Source of the DNA: Haloprofundus salilacus
GTDB taxonomy: Archaea > Halobacteriota > Halobacteria > Halobacteriales > Haloferacaceae
NCBI RefSeq assembly: GCF_020150815.1
Contig: NZ_CP083723.1
Span: 2,976,001 to 3,040,000, forward strand
Direction of reading: 5' to 3'
DNA length: 64,000 nt
Below the pieces are notes generated by a model. The model saw only the letters and a program-made list of their open reading frames with translations, was not told the origin of the DNA and searched no databases. Every line of letters starts with the position of its first letter. Position 1 is the stretch's first letter. The position numbers and the translations under genes are program-made. Below are positions 7,694 to 17,299 of the stretch, one piece after another.

Positions 7694-9757
7694 CTATTCG
7701 TCGTCGCCCTTGTGTTCTTCCTCACCGGCCGAGAGTCCGTCGTCGCCGCGCTCCAGTGCGCGCGGCACGTCGTGGTGGTCGGAGTAGCCGTCGAACCAGC
7801 GGGCGATGCGCTCGATTCGGTCGACGACGTGTCCCGGTTCACCCGAGCGGGAGAGTTCGTGTCCCTCGCGCGGGTAGCGGACGAGACGGGTGTCGACGCC
7901 GTTTTTCTTCAGGAAGAGGTAGAACATCTCGCCGTTGTTGACCGGGACGCGGAAGTCGTTGTCCGAGTGGACGACGAGCGTCGGCGTCGTCGCGTTCGCG
8001 GCGTGGGCGACCGGCGACTGCTCCCAGAGGAACTCCGGTTCGTCCCACGGCTTCGCGCCGAAGTCCCACTCGACGAGTTTGAACGCGTCCGTCGACCCGT
8101 AGAACGACGAGAGGTCGTAGACGCCGCGCTGGGCGACCGCGCCCTCGAAGAAGTCGGTGTGACCCACTATCCAGCCGGTCATGAAGCCGCCGAAGCTCCC
8201 GCCGGTGACGAACGCGTTCTCTGCGTCGACGTAGTCGCGGTCGGCGACGAGTTCCGCGCCCGCCATCACGTCGGTCATCGTCACGTCGCCCCAGTCGCGC
8301 TCGATGGCCATCCCGAACTCCTCGCCGTAGCCGGTCGACCCGCGGGGGTTCGACCAGAAGACGACGTAGCCGCGTGCCGCCAGCGTCTGGAACTCGTGCC
8401 ACATGGTCCCCGACGTGGACCACATCGCGTGCGGGCCGCCGTGAATCTCGACGGCGAGCGGGTACGTTTCGGATTCGTCCGCGGAACCGGACGGTTCTCC
8501 GCTACCGTCCGGGTCGAAGTCGGGTGGCGTCAGTACCCAGCCCTGCACCTCGACGCCGTCGTCGGACTCGAATCGGAGTTCCTCGGGTTCGCCCACCTCG
8601 GTGTCGGCGAGGTAGTCGGCGTTGAGTTCGGTGAGTCGCGTCGTCTCTTCGCCGTGTGCGATAAACACGTCGCCGGGGTGGTCCCACTCGCTCTTCGCGA
8701 AAGCGACCGCCTCGTCGCCCGCCGAGATGTCGGTGATGTGGCCGTCGCCCGCGACGATGTCGATTGCTGTGCCTGCGTCGTCGGCGCGACGGCAGACGTA
8801 GTCGCCGTCGTCGGGCGTGACGAAGTAGACGTGCTCCTCTCGGGGGTCCCACTGGAACCCCGCCGCACCGACGGTGCGGTCGAGGTCCGCCGTCAGGACG
8901 GTCGTCTCCTCGCTCTCGGGGTCGAACAGTTCGAGGTCCGTCTGTCGCATCGACGTGCGGTCCTCGGGCGTCCGCGCGTAGACGACGCGGCCGTCTCCGG
9001 CGACGGCAAGGTCCGTCCCCCATCCGGTCGTCTGGAGGACGTGTTCTTCCTCGCCCGCGTCGGTGTCATAGGCGAACACATCGACGTAGACGTTGTCGTC
9101 CGGGTCTTCGGTGCGCTTCGAGGTGTAGTACAGCGTCGTCTCGTCGCTCCACGAGGGGCTTCCGTGGTCGTAGTCGCCGTCGGTGAGTCGACTCACGTCG
9201 CCGGATTCGACGTCTGCGACGTAGATGTGACCGCGCGTGCCGTCGATGTACCGGGCGAGTTGACGGTAGACCAGGCGGTCGACGACGCGGGGGTCCGGCG
9301 TCTCCCGCTCGTACTCCTCCTCGTCGGCGATGCTCAGGTCGAGTTCCTCCTCGCGCTCTTCCTCGGTCGTTGCCTGCACGAACGCGATTCGCTCGCCGTC
9401 GGGACTCCACGCGGGTGCGCTGACGCCGCCGGGGACGTCGGTCACCCGCTGGGCCTCGCCGCCGTGCGTCGGGAGGACCCACAGCTGCGGCCGGTCGTTG
9501 TCCGCGCCGCGCGTCGAGACGAAGGCGAGTCGGTCGCCGCTCGGACTCCAGCGCGGGTGGCTGTCGACGCCCTCGTCGACGGTGAACCGTCGTGGGTCGT
9601 CGCTGCCGTCGGCGGAAACGAGATAGATGGTCGCTTCGTAGGATTCGTCGTCTTTCGGGACCTTTCTGACGAAGGCAACCTGCTCGCCATCGGGAGACAA
9701 TTGGGGAGTTTCAGGTTTAGCGATGTCGTGATAATCCGTGGCGCTGACGCGTCGCAT
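7694..9757 (-). CDS. S9-family prolyl oligopeptidase-like serine peptidase (acylaminoacyl-peptidase type)
   Basis: A 687-residue cytosolic-looking peptidase. The N-terminal 400 residues form a WD/TolB-like beta propeller with repeated PSWSPDG-style blocks (LSPDGEQVAFV, WSPSGDRLAFVS, WSPDGERIAFVQ). The C-terminal alpha/beta hydrolase carries the nucleophile elbow GGSFGGF (Ser about 521), an Asp near 599 in HSDNDFRVP and a His near 633 in REGHELSRSG. The enzyme should trim short peptides. ATG 9757 (MRRVSATDYHDIAKPETPQLSPDG) is chosen over the in-frame ATG 9823, since homology begins there. It diverges from the TAXI transporter genes. Confidence 0.9.
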   Translation of the reverse strand: MRRVSATDYHDIAKPETPQLSPDGEQVAFVRKVPKDDESYEATIYLVSADGSDDPRRFTVDEGVDSHPRWSPSGDRLAFVSTRGADNDRPQLWVLPTHGGEAQRVTDVPGGVSAPAWSPDGERIAFVQATTEEEREEELDLSIADEEEYERETPDPRVVDRLVYRQLARYIDGTRGHIYVADVESGDVSRLTDGDYDHGSPSWSDETTLYYTSKRTEDPDDNVYVDVFAYDTDAGEEEHVLQTTGWGTDLAVAGDGRVVYARTPEDRTSMRQTDLELFDPESEETTVLTADLDRTVGAAGFQWDPREEHVYFVTPDDGDYVCRRADDAGTAIDIVAGDGHITDISAGDEAVAFAKSEWDHPGDVFIAHGEETTRLTELNADYLADTEVGEPEELRFESDDGVEVQGWVLTPPDFDPDGSGEPSGSADESETYPLAVEIHGGPHAMWSTSGTMWHEFQTLAARGYVVFWSNPRGSTGYGEEFGMAIERDWGDVTMTDVMAGAELVADRDYVDAENAFVTGGSFGGFMTGWIVGHTDFFEGAVAQRGVYDLSSFYGSTDAFKLVEWDFGAKPWDEPEFLWEQSPVAHAANATTPTLVVHSDNDFRVPVNNGEMFYLFLKKNGVDTRLVRYPREGHELSRSGEPGHVVDRIERIARWFDGYSDHHDVPRALERGDDGLSAGEEEHKGDDE

Positions 9758-9888
9758 ACCGCGCCACTCGCGCCCTCCGCGGAATAGCCTTCGGGAGCAG
9801 GAACGCTCCGCCGGTGACGGCACGTAATGTTAGCGATACTGGAGTTTCTCTCAGGTATGAGATTAGTTGACATTGGACTATAGTTACT

Positions 9889-9898
9889 GATATATATC
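9889..9898 (+). promoter_or_regulatory. TATA box of the TRAP-TAXI operon
   Basis: A run of alternating T/A (gatatatatc) is centred about 26 bp before ATG 9919, typical of a leaderless haloarchaeal promoter. It sits in an AT-rich part of the divergent intergenic region. Confidence 0.6.
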
Positions 9899-9918
9899 TC
9901 TGGCCGACATTCTGATGT

Positions 9919-11037
9919 ATGGCTCGCTATCTCAATCGGCGGAAGTTTATCGCTGCAACCGGTGCGGCCGGCCTCGTCGGCCTCGCCGGCTGTTCTGACG
10001 GTGGAAACGGCGGCGACGGCGGAAACGGCGGAAACGGCGGCGACGGTGGCGATGGCGGCGACGGTGGAAACGACAGTGATGGCGGAAACGGCGGCGATGG
10101 TGGCAGCAACCAGCTATCGTGGCACGCCGGCGGTACCGGCGGCACGTACTACCCGCTGTCGAACCAGTTCAAGAGCGTCGTCGAGGCGAACACCGACTAC
10201 ACCCTGCAGGTGCAGTCGACGGGTGCCAGCGTCGAGAACGCGGGGAGCCTCGGCAGCGGCAACGCGGACTTCGCGCTCCTGCAGAACGACGTCGCCTACT
10301 TCGCGGTCAACGGCGAAGGTATCGACGCGTTCGAGGGTAACGCCATCCCGAACATTCGTGGCGTGGCGACGCTTTACCCGGAGACCATCCACGTGGTGAC
10401 GCCCGGTAACTCCGACATCCAGTCGATTCAGGACCTCGAAGGCGCGACCATCAACACCGGCGACCTCGGCAGCGGGACGCAGGTCGACGCCCGACAGATT
10501 CTCGAAGCGGTCGGCATCCAGGACTACACCGAACAGAACACCGACTTCTCGCAGGCGGCCGAGCAGATTCAGAACGGCGACGTCGACGCGGCGTTCGTCG
10601 TCGGCGGCTGGCCGGTCGGCGCCATCGAGGACCTCGCCAACAACAGCAACATCCGCATCGTCGAGATCTCCGGCGACGCCCGCCAACAGGTCAAGGAAGC
10701 CGGATCGTACTTCGCCGACGACGAGATTCCCGCCGGCACGTACAGCGGTATCGACGAACCCGTCCAGACCGTCGCCGTGCAGGCGATGATCGCGACCAAC
10801 GAGGAGCAACCTGAGGAGGTCGTCCAGTCGGTCACCGAAGCTATCTTCGAGAACACCGACGAGATCAACATCAAACAGGAGTTCATCACCGCCGACACGG
10901 CGCAGGACGGAATGTCCATCGACCTGCACCCCGGCGCGCAGGCGTACTTCGATTCGGCCGGAACCGGCGGAAGTGGCAACGAGTCCGACGGCAACGAGAC
11001 CACCGGTAACGAGACCACCGGCAACGAATCGAGCTAA
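9919..11037 (+). CDS. TAXI-family TRAP transporter solute-binding lipoprotein
   Basis: A 372-residue exported substrate-binding protein. The N-terminus has a twin-Arg signal (NRRKF, residues 6-10), a short hydrophobic stretch and the lipobox LAGC with Cys25, so it is probably Tat-exported and lipid-anchored. A Gly/Asp/Asn-rich linker (about 26-62) precedes the mature domain. That domain opens WHAGGTGGTYYPL, the TAXI signature, and includes residues typical for binding dicarboxylate- or amino-acid-like ligands. A second low-complexity Gly/Asn/Thr tail ends the protein. DUF1850 and a fused permease follow; the ligand is unknown. Confidence 0.9.
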   Translation: MARYLNRRKFIAATGAAGLVGLAGCSDGGNGGDGGNGGNGGDGGDGGDGGNDSDGGNGGDGGSNQLSWHAGGTGGTYYPLSNQFKSVVEANTDYTLQVQSTGASVENAGSLGSGNADFALLQNDVAYFAVNGEGIDAFEGNAIPNIRGVATLYPETIHVVTPGNSDIQSIQDLEGATINTGDLGSGTQVDARQILEAVGIQDYTEQNTDFSQAAEQIQNGDVDAAFVVGGWPVGAIEDLANNSNIRIVEISGDARQQVKEAGSYFADDEIPAGTYSGIDEPVQTVAVQAMIATNEEQPEEVVQSVTEAIFENTDEINIKQEFITADTAQDGMSIDLHPGAQAYFDSAGTGGSGNESDGNETTGNETTGNESS

Positions 11038-11129
11038 ACCGAACCCACTCGGACGACCGCACTTCGGCGTGCGGTCCACTGACCCGTACAGATGCACTTT
11101 CGATCTACCACTCGATTCCTACGCCGACT

Positions 11130-11633
11130 ATGAGCGACCGCGCCGGTCGACGGACGGTCGGTCTCGCGCTCGCGTCGATCGCCGTTCTCGCACTCGTTCT
11201 CGCCGGAGGCGCGGCAGCGACGCAACCCGAACGCGTCCTCGTCGTTGAGAACGCCGAGACGGGTGAGCGCCTGTTCGCCACGCCGGTCGAAAACGACACG
11301 ACGGTGACGCTCGCGTACAACCACAGCGTTGAGGGGAGCCCCGTCCGCGACGTGTACGCCGTCCGTGGCGACGAACTCGTGATGACGCGCATGGAGTTCT
11401 CCTCGTACGGGTGGGGCTTCCCGGCGCAGGCGAACGTCACTCGCGAGAACGGGAGCTTCGTCCACCACCCCGACGACGTGCGTCTGTCGGAACTGTACGT
11501 CTCACCCGGCGACGTGGCGGGGCACAGACTCCACGTCGGCGACGAGACGTACGACCTCGTCGCGCGCTCGGACGCCGAAACCGTGCGGATTCACGTCGAA
11601 CACCGCAGTATACTCCAACGAATGACGCCATGA
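11130..11633 (+). CDS. DUF1850 protein of the TRAP-TAXI operon
   Basis: A 167-residue protein with an N-terminal hydrophobic signal or anchor (about residues 9-30), then a soluble beta-rich domain. It carries the DUF1850 signature YNHSVEGSPVRDVY at about 63-76. DUF1850 genes are found between TAXI binding proteins and fused TRAP permeases in many archaea and bacteria, and the role is not established. The stop codon overlaps the permease start by 4 nt (ATGA), which implies translational coupling with it. Confidence 0.85.
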   Translation: MSDRAGRRTVGLALASIAVLALVLAGGAAATQPERVLVVENAETGERLFATPVENDTTVTLAYNHSVEGSPVRDVYAVRGDELVMTRMEFSSYGWGFPAQANVTRENGSFVHHPDDVRLSELYVSPGDVAGHRLHVGDETYDLVARSDAETVRIHVEHRSILQRMTP

Positions 11634-14338
11634 CTGTCGACGATACCTCACCCAAAGACGACGAACTCTCCGAGGAGGAGAAACAGGAACTCATCGACGA
11701 ACTGGAGCGAAAGCGGAACCTTCGCGGCGGTGCCGCCGTCGCCGTCGCGTTCGTCGGGATCATGTTCTCGGCGTTCCAGATGTGGCTCGCCGCGCGTGGG
11801 TTCATCTTCGAGGCGACGCTGCCCGGCATCGGGACGGTTCGCCTCGCCGCGCTCCAACAGCTACAGATTCGCGCGATTCACGTCGTCTTCGCGCTCATCC
11901 TCGCGTTCATGCTCTACCCGCCGACGTCGGGCGACGGCTTCTTCTCGCGGCGACTCTCGCGGGTCGTCCCCGGACTCGAACGCGCCTACGGGTCGGAGCA
12001 CCCGGCAACGCGAGCGGCGACGAGCATCCGCTCGGGCGTTCGCTGGGCCATCGCCGACCCGTACCGGACCCGAGTTACGCCGGTCGATATCGTGCTCGTG
12101 CTGTTCTCGGCGCTGACGGCGGCGTACATGATCACCGACTACGACGAGATTCAGACGCTTCGCGCGCTCGGACTCGGCTCCGGCCGCACCACCGCCGAGA
12201 TATACCCGTTCCTCGCGCCCCTCGTCGACGCTGTCTCGGCGCTCGGTATCCCGTTCGACGAGGTGTCGTACGCATTCGTCCTCGGCGCTATCGGCATCCT
12301 GCTCGTGCTCGAGGCGACGCGGCGGACGCTCGGGACGCTGCTCATGGGTATCGTCTCGATGTTCATCCTCTACGCCCGGTACGCCGGCAACATCCCCCAG
12401 GACATCCCGTATCTCGGCATCCTCTCTACGCTATCGGCGTCGTGGGACTCCGTGATTCAGAACCTCTGGTACAACACCGCCAACGGCGTCTTCGGCGTCC
12501 CCGTCGAGGTGAGCGTCCGCTACATCTACATCTTCGTCCTCTTCGGGGCGTTTCTGGAGATGAGCGGCGCTGGCCAGTGGTTCATCGACCTCGCTTACTC
12601 GATGACCGGGTCGCGAAAGGGCGGCCCGGCGAAGGCGAGTATCCTCTCCAGCGGCTTCATGGGAACTATCAGCGGTTCCTCCATCGCCAACACAGTCACG
12701 ACGGGCGCGTTCACCATCCCGCTGATGAAGCGCTCGGGCTACCGCCCGGAGTTCGCTGGGGGCGTCGAAGCCTCCGCCTCATCCGGCGGGCAGATTCTCC
12801 CGCCGGTGATGGGTGCGGCGGCGTTCCTCATCGTTGAGTTCGTCGGCGTCTCCTACGACGAGGTCATCATCGCAGCGACGATTCCCGCCATCGTCTTCTT
12901 CTTCGGCGTCTGGGTGATGGTCCACCTCGAAGCGTCGCGCGAAGGAATCGGCGGCGTCGACGCCTCCGAACTCGTCGCCGTCAGAAGTCACCTGCGCCGC
13001 GGGTGGTTCTACCTCGCGCCCATCGCCTTGCTGCTCGTCTACCTCATCGGCATCCGGTACTCCGTCTCGCGCTCGGCGTGGTACACCATCGTCGCCATCA
13101 TCGCGCTCATCGCACTCGTCGCCACCTACAACGAGCGGACGCGCGTGCCGCTGCTCGGGACTATCGCCGCGCTGTTCGCCTTTGAAACGGCTGCCCGCCT
13201 GCTAACCGGTGCGGGCATCGTCGGCGCGGTGACCGGTGCGGGAACCGGCGGGATGGCGCCCCGCGCGGCGCTCGACGCCGCGGCCGGACAGCTCGGCACC
13301 ATCATCATCCTTGTGAGCGCAGCGTTCCTGCTCGCGCGACCGCGCTCTCCGTCGCCGCTCTTGGAGTACGACGCCGCCGTCGACGACGCGGCCGAGACGA
13401 CAGCCGAGGCCTTCGGCCGCCGCTCGCTCGCCGACAACAACGCCTACCGCTTCGGGACGTTCGTCCTGAAGGCGATGGAGTCGGGCGCGCGCACCGCGAC
13501 GGTTGTCGTCGTCGCCGTTGCCGCCGCGGGTATCATCCCCGGCGTCATCAGCGTCTCCGGTCTCGGACCGAACCTCGTCGCGCTCATCGAAGCCGTCTCC
13601 GGCGGTTCGCTCATCCTCCTCTTGGTCATCACCGCCATCTCCTCTATCATCCTCGGGATGGGGATGCCGACGACGGTGACGTACATCATCCTCGTCGCGC
13701 TGCTCGGCGGCGCGATTTCGGAACTCGCGAACATCCCGCTGCTGGCGGCGCACCTGTTCATCCTCTACTTCGGCGTCATCGCCGACATCACGCCGCCAGT
13801 CGCCGTCGCGGCGTACGCCGCTTCCGGGGTGGCGAAGTCTGACCCGTTCAAGACGGGTATAGAGGCGTTCACGCTCTCGCTGAACAAGGCCATCGTCCCG
13901 TTCGCGTTCGTCTTCGCGCCCGGCATCCTGCTCATCCGCGGCGAGAGCACGGAGCAGTACCACATCCTCACCTTCGCTGACGTGGCCGACCTGGGCTACT
14001 TCGTCCCGGAGGTGGTCGTCCCCATCGTCGGACTGTTCATCGGCGTACTCGCCCTCGGGCCGACTATCATCGGTTACTTCTACTCGCCGGTCGCCACCGT
14101 CGAGCGCGCGCTGTTCGCCGTCTCCTCGATTCTGCTCATGGCGCCGCAGATGCTACTCGACCCGTTGTTCACGATTCTCTCAGGAACCGGGATAAGCATC
14201 GGTGTCGAGATACTGACGCTCGACCTGCTGCTCCGTGCGGTCGGCGGCGTGCTGTTCGGCGCGCTGGCGCTACGGAACCGACGGCAGATGGAGGGCGACC
14301 GCGCTGAACCGTCGTCGGCGACGCCGACGACCGACTGA
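11630..14338 (+). CDS. TRAP transporter fused permease (DctQ-DctM type, TAXI system)
   Basis: A 902-residue multi-spanning membrane protein that uses ion gradients to import the solute delivered by the TAXI protein. The acidic N-terminal 35 residues are cytoplasmic. The small-subunit-like helices follow, then the DctM core with two repeat hairpins: SGSSIANTVTTGAF with a following SASSGGQILPPVMGAAAFL, and LGMGMPTTVTYII with ADITPPVAVAAYAASG. The frame is open further upstream, but ATG 11630 overlaps the DUF1850 stop and begins the conserved protein. The C-terminal 60 residues add further helices. Confidence 0.93.
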   Translation: MTVDDTSPKDDELSEEEKQELIDELERKRNLRGGAAVAVAFVGIMFSAFQMWLAARGFIFEATLPGIGTVRLAALQQLQIRAIHVVFALILAFMLYPPTSGDGFFSRRLSRVVPGLERAYGSEHPATRAATSIRSGVRWAIADPYRTRVTPVDIVLVLFSALTAAYMITDYDEIQTLRALGLGSGRTTAEIYPFLAPLVDAVSALGIPFDEVSYAFVLGAIGILLVLEATRRTLGTLLMGIVSMFILYARYAGNIPQDIPYLGILSTLSASWDSVIQNLWYNTANGVFGVPVEVSVRYIYIFVLFGAFLEMSGAGQWFIDLAYSMTGSRKGGPAKASILSSGFMGTISGSSIANTVTTGAFTIPLMKRSGYRPEFAGGVEASASSGGQILPPVMGAAAFLIVEFVGVSYDEVIIAATIPAIVFFFGVWVMVHLEASREGIGGVDASELVAVRSHLRRGWFYLAPIALLLVYLIGIRYSVSRSAWYTIVAIIALIALVATYNERTRVPLLGTIAALFAFETAARLLTGAGIVGAVTGAGTGGMAPRAALDAAAGQLGTIIILVSAAFLLARPRSPSPLLEYDAAVDDAAETTAEAFGRRSLADNNAYRFGTFVLKAMESGARTATVVVVAVAAAGIIPGVISVSGLGPNLVALIEAVSGGSLILLLVITAISSIILGMGMPTTVTYIILVALLGGAISELANIPLLAAHLFILYFGVIADITPPVAVAAYAASGVAKSDPFKTGIEAFTLSLNKAIVPFAFVFAPGILLIRGESTEQYHILTFADVADLGYFVPEVVVPIVGLFIGVLALGPTIIGYFYSPVATVERALFAVSSILLMAPQMLLDPLFTILSGTGISIGVEILTLDLLLRAVGGVLFGALALRNRRQMEGDRAEPSSATPTTD

Positions 14339-14380
14339 GCGCGGGTCGAGAGTCTTAGACCCCGTTTTCGTCGCATGCTA

Positions 14381-14758
14381 TTACGACCACTGCCGCCTCG
14401 CCAGCGACCGCTCGACGCGGTACGCGAAGCCTACGAAGGCGGCGAGGCCGCCGACGGCGAGCAGGAAGAACAGGAGTCGGAAGCTTCCGAACCCGGTGAT
14501 TCCGAGGGCCGTCGTCAGCGCGACGAGAAGCGCGTACCCCTTCGCGGCGGTCGTCCCGAATTGTCCGAGACGAGTTCCGTCGTCAGTCACCCATATAGCG
14601 AGCACGACGAGGAGTGTGCGAACAGCGAGGTACGTCACTATGGACGTTACCAGCGCGAGGAGAACAACGAACCCCAGTTCCGGCGTGTATGCCGGAAGCG
14701 CCGGTTTGATACTGCCGAACTGGAGGATCATACGCACCGCTACTCGAACCGTTGACAT
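14381..14758 (-). CDS. Four-helix membrane protein of unknown function
   Basis: A 125-residue protein with hydrophobic segments at about residues 27-48, 50-58, 75-91 and 93-111, and a basic C-terminus (YRVERSLARRQW). No catalytic motif can be seen. It is convergent with the TRAP permease, with 42 bp between the two stops. The ATG at 14758 fits the region just upstream. I do not recognise the family. Confidence 0.65.
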   Translation of the reverse strand: MSTVRVAVRMILQFGSIKPALPAYTPELGFVVLLALVTSIVTYLAVRTLLVVLAIWVTDDGTRLGQFGTTAAKGYALLVALTTALGITGFGSFRLLFFLLAVGGLAAFVGFAYRVERSLARRQWS

Positions 14759-14793
14759 AAGTTTTCAGACGCGTAACTAGCTCTCCCGACGAC

Positions 14794-15975
14794 TCAGAAC
14801 CGCCCGACGCCGAACGGTTCCAGTTCCTCGCGCACGTCCTCGCCGCGCACCGCGTCGGCGACGAGTTTGCCGCTGTAGGGCCCCAGTTGCAGACCGGTCG
14901 GGCCGTGACCGGTCGCCACGAACGCACCGTCGACGCCGGGCACCTCGCCCATCACCGGTAACCCGTCCTCGGCCAGCGGTCGAAGCCCCACCCGCACCTC
15001 CCGGAGCGACGCGTCGGCGAGTCCGGGCGCGACTCGGAGTATCTCCCCGAACACGTCGTGCAGTCCTTCGACGGTCGTCTTCGGGTCGAATCCCGCGCCC
15101 GTTTCGCGGGTCGCCCCGACGGCGACGCGGCCGTCGTCCCACGACACCAGGTATTTGTGGCGGAACGGGCTGACGATGGGCCAGCCCTCCGTGTCGGCGT
15201 CGAGGTCCAGATGGACGATCTGGCCGCGCTGTGGTTCGACGGGAATTTCGACGCCCAACTGCTCGCCGAAGGCGCTCGACCACGCGCCGCCAGCGACGAC
15301 GACGGCGGCGGCGGCTATCTGGCTTTCCACGCCCGCTTGGCCTTCTTCGCTTTCGTCGCCTTCGTCGACGACGACGCCCCGTATCTCACCGCCGTCGAGG
15401 ACGAGCGACCCGACACTCGCTTCGAGCGTGTCGAGTCCGTGCGCCTCGCCCGCCCGGCGGAGTGCCCCCTCGAACGTCTGTCCATCGACGCGTGCGGCGT
15501 CGTCGTAGTGGAACGCGCGCTTCGTCTCGCCCAGCGGTGGGAACCGCTTGCGCGCTTCCTCGGCGGTGAGTTCGTGAACCGTCCCCTCGGCGGGCGGTTC
15601 TCCGGCGGCCTGTCGCTCGCGGATACGTTCGAGAACGTCGTCGTACTGCTCGGATTCCTCCTCGTCGAACGCGACGTTGAGTAAGCCCCGCTTGGCGTAT
15701 CCGTGCGGACCGTCCTGTTCGCGCTCCAGCGCCGCGACGAGTTCGTCGTAGTAGTCGACGGCCGTCGTCGCAAAGCCGAACCACGTCCCGTCGCTCCCCC
15801 GACTGCTCGTCGCCGCCGAGAGGATACCCGCGCCCGCGTCGGTCGCTCGCCCCTCGTCTCGTCGGTCGACGAGCAGCGCCCGGACTCCCTCGCGTGCGAG
15901 GTGGTAGGCGGTCGACGCGCCAACGATGCCGCCGCCGACGACGATGGCCTCGTACTCGTCGTTTCGTTCGTTCAT
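14794..15975 (-). CDS. FAD-dependent amino-acid oxidoreductase (DadA / glycine oxidase-like)
   Basis: A 393-residue DAO-superfamily flavoprotein. The Rossmann dinucleotide motif is YEAIVVGGGIVGAS at about residues 8-21. The conserved C-terminal block DGLPVMGEVPGVDGAFVATG and GPTGLQLGPYSGKLVAD follows the FAD isoalloxazine contact. Enzymes of this group oxidise D-amino acids, glycine, sarcosine or proline. The substrate is not fixed by sequence. A 20-residue Gln/Glu/Ser-rich insertion (DEGDESEEGQAGVES) in the middle looks like a haloarchaeal surface loop. It is 58 bp downstream of the YigZ gene on the same strand. Confidence 0.85.
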   Translation of the reverse strand: MNERNDEYEAIVVGGGIVGASTAYHLAREGVRALLVDRRDEGRATDAGAGILSAATSSRGSDGTWFGFATTAVDYYDELVAALEREQDGPHGYAKRGLLNVAFDEEESEQYDDVLERIRERQAAGEPPAEGTVHELTAEEARKRFPPLGETKRAFHYDDAARVDGQTFEGALRRAGEAHGLDTLEASVGSLVLDGGEIRGVVVDEGDESEEGQAGVESQIAAAAVVVAGGAWSSAFGEQLGVEIPVEPQRGQIVHLDLDADTEGWPIVSPFRHKYLVSWDDGRVAVGATRETGAGFDPKTTVEGLHDVFGEILRVAPGLADASLREVRVGLRPLAEDGLPVMGEVPGVDGAFVATGHGPTGLQLGPYSGKLVADAVRGEDVREELEPFGVGRF

Positions 15976-16033
15976 GGAGGGGCGAACGCAATCCGCCGCC
16001 GTGAGTGTGTCGTTGGCGGAAGCGTTCGAGTTC

Positions 16034-16663
16034 TCACTCCCCGATTTCGACGCGTCCGCTCGTCGCGTTCCGCAGTCGCTCTCGTAACTCGTCCGCCTCG
16101 TTGACGGCCACGCGGACCTCGAAGCTGACCGACTCTTCGTACTCGGCGTCGAACTCGACGCCCGCGCTCTCCAAGATGCCGCGAACGGTCCCCGAATCGT
16201 CGTACTCCACTTCGAGAGAACACGTCTCGTGCGGCAGTTCCTCGACGACGCCCGCCGCGTCGACGGCTTCCTTGACAGCGCGGGAGTACGACCGCGCGAG
16301 TCCGCCGACGCCGAGGTTCGTCCCGCCGTAGTAGCGCGTCACGACTGCGACGACGTTTCTGATGTCCCGCTGGACGAGGACGTTCAGTGCCGGTTTCCCC
16401 GACGACCCCGTCGGTTCGCCGTCGTCGCTCTGGTACTCGCGGAGCATCACGTCGCCTGGGGGGGATGCGGAGACGGGACCCGCGGGGACGCGGTAGGCGG
16501 GGACGTTGTGCGTCGCGTCCGGATGCTTTGCTTCGATTTCGGCGACGAACGCCTCCGCGGCGTCGACGCCGTCGGCGGGGGAGACGTAGCCGATAAACTC
16601 CGACCCGCGGACCTCGAACTGCGCGCTCGCCCGCCCAGCGACGGTGCGATAGGCGTCGGTCAT
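16034..16663 (-). CDS. YigZ/IMPACT-family protein (UPF0029)
   Basis: A 209-residue protein with the N-terminal Impact domain. DGEPTGSSGKP at 81-91 and RYYGGTNLGVGGLARSY at about 110-126 are the diagnostic motifs. The C-terminal 70 residues form the ferredoxin-like DUF1949 half. Eukaryotic IMPACT modulates GCN2 translation control. The prokaryotic role is not settled, although nucleic-acid binding has been suggested. Length and motif spacing match bacterial YigZ. Confidence 0.9.
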   Translation of the reverse strand: MTDAYRTVAGRASAQFEVRGSEFIGYVSPADGVDAAEAFVAEIEAKHPDATHNVPAYRVPAGPVSASPPGDVMLREYQSDDGEPTGSSGKPALNVLVQRDIRNVVAVVTRYYGGTNLGVGGLARSYSRAVKEAVDAAGVVEELPHETCSLEVEYDDSGTVRGILESAGVEFDAEYEESVSFEVRVAVNEADELRERLRNATSGRVEIGE

Positions 16664-16758
16664 GGTCGTGTGGCTGGGGTACGAGGAGAAAGAACTGTCC
16701 CTGTCGGAGTGTCGGTCACCGCGGTACTGCCGACCGACGCGGTGCTACTGACGCCGGA

Positions 16759-17232
16759 CTACCGGTCGAGTCCGAGCAGCACCGCGAACGCGCCGAGACC
16801 GACCAGTTCGGCGAACATCGACACGAAATCGCGCGGTTCGGCGAGCAGGTGTTCGAGGATGGTCGAAAGCGGCCCCTGCGCGTGGCCGCCGGGGACGAGT
16901 CCGCCGTGGTCACCGAGGTGCCACCAGGCGTAGCCGAGGACATACGCGCCGAGCACCGCCGCCGAGAGGGCGTACAGCGCGCGGTCGCGGCGGCCGAGCA
17001 GCATCGCGCCGACGACGCCGAGGAGCAGCAGTCCGGAGGGGACGAACAGGTACGGCCGGGGGTCGGCGACGGAACCCGCCCGCAGATAGGCGAGCAACCG
17101 CGGGAACCCCCACCAGAGGTGGACGGTCGCGGCGACGAACGCCGCCTGCCCGGCGACGAGGCGCGCGACGGTGACCGCCGCGCTCCTCTCGGTCGTCGAC
17201 GGATTCGCCGCCGACGCTGTCGACTCTTCCAT
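16759..17232 (-). CDS. Membrane protein of unknown function with four helices
   Basis: A 157-residue protein with a short polar N-terminus and four predicted membrane segments (about residues 22-40, 65-82, 87-105 and 135-153). Conserved-looking polar residues lie at the ends of helices (HLWWGFPRLL, WWHLGDHGG, GGHAQGPLS); the His/Trp-rich loops could bind a ligand or metal. No family is recognised. It is read in the same direction as the ACT regulator that ends just downstream of it in transcription order, but 67 bp separate the neighbouring ORFs. Confidence 0.65.
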   Translation of the reverse strand: MEESTASAANPSTTERSAAVTVARLVAGQAAFVAATVHLWWGFPRLLAYLRAGSVADPRPYLFVPSGLLLLGVVGAMLLGRRDRALYALSAAVLGAYVLGYAWWHLGDHGGLVPGGHAQGPLSTILEHLLAEPRDFVSMFAELVGLGAFAVLLGLDR

Positions 17233-17299
17233 ATGCCCTGTCGACTCTCGGGGTAGATGACGCTGTTCATCGACAGTCGGCGTTCGAGAGCCGTACCAC

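Noticed and set aside
8502-9023. Long open frames antisense to, or in another frame of, the S9 peptidase and many other genes
   Set aside because: They are rich in Arg, Pro and Gly as expected from GC-rich third positions read out of frame, and match no family; the peptidase frame explains the region.
9994-10100. A CRISPR-like or tandem array in the Gly/Asp/Asn-rich stretch of the TAXI protein
   Set aside because: It is in-frame coding sequence for a linker after the lipobox, with simple codon repeats, not spaced direct repeats.
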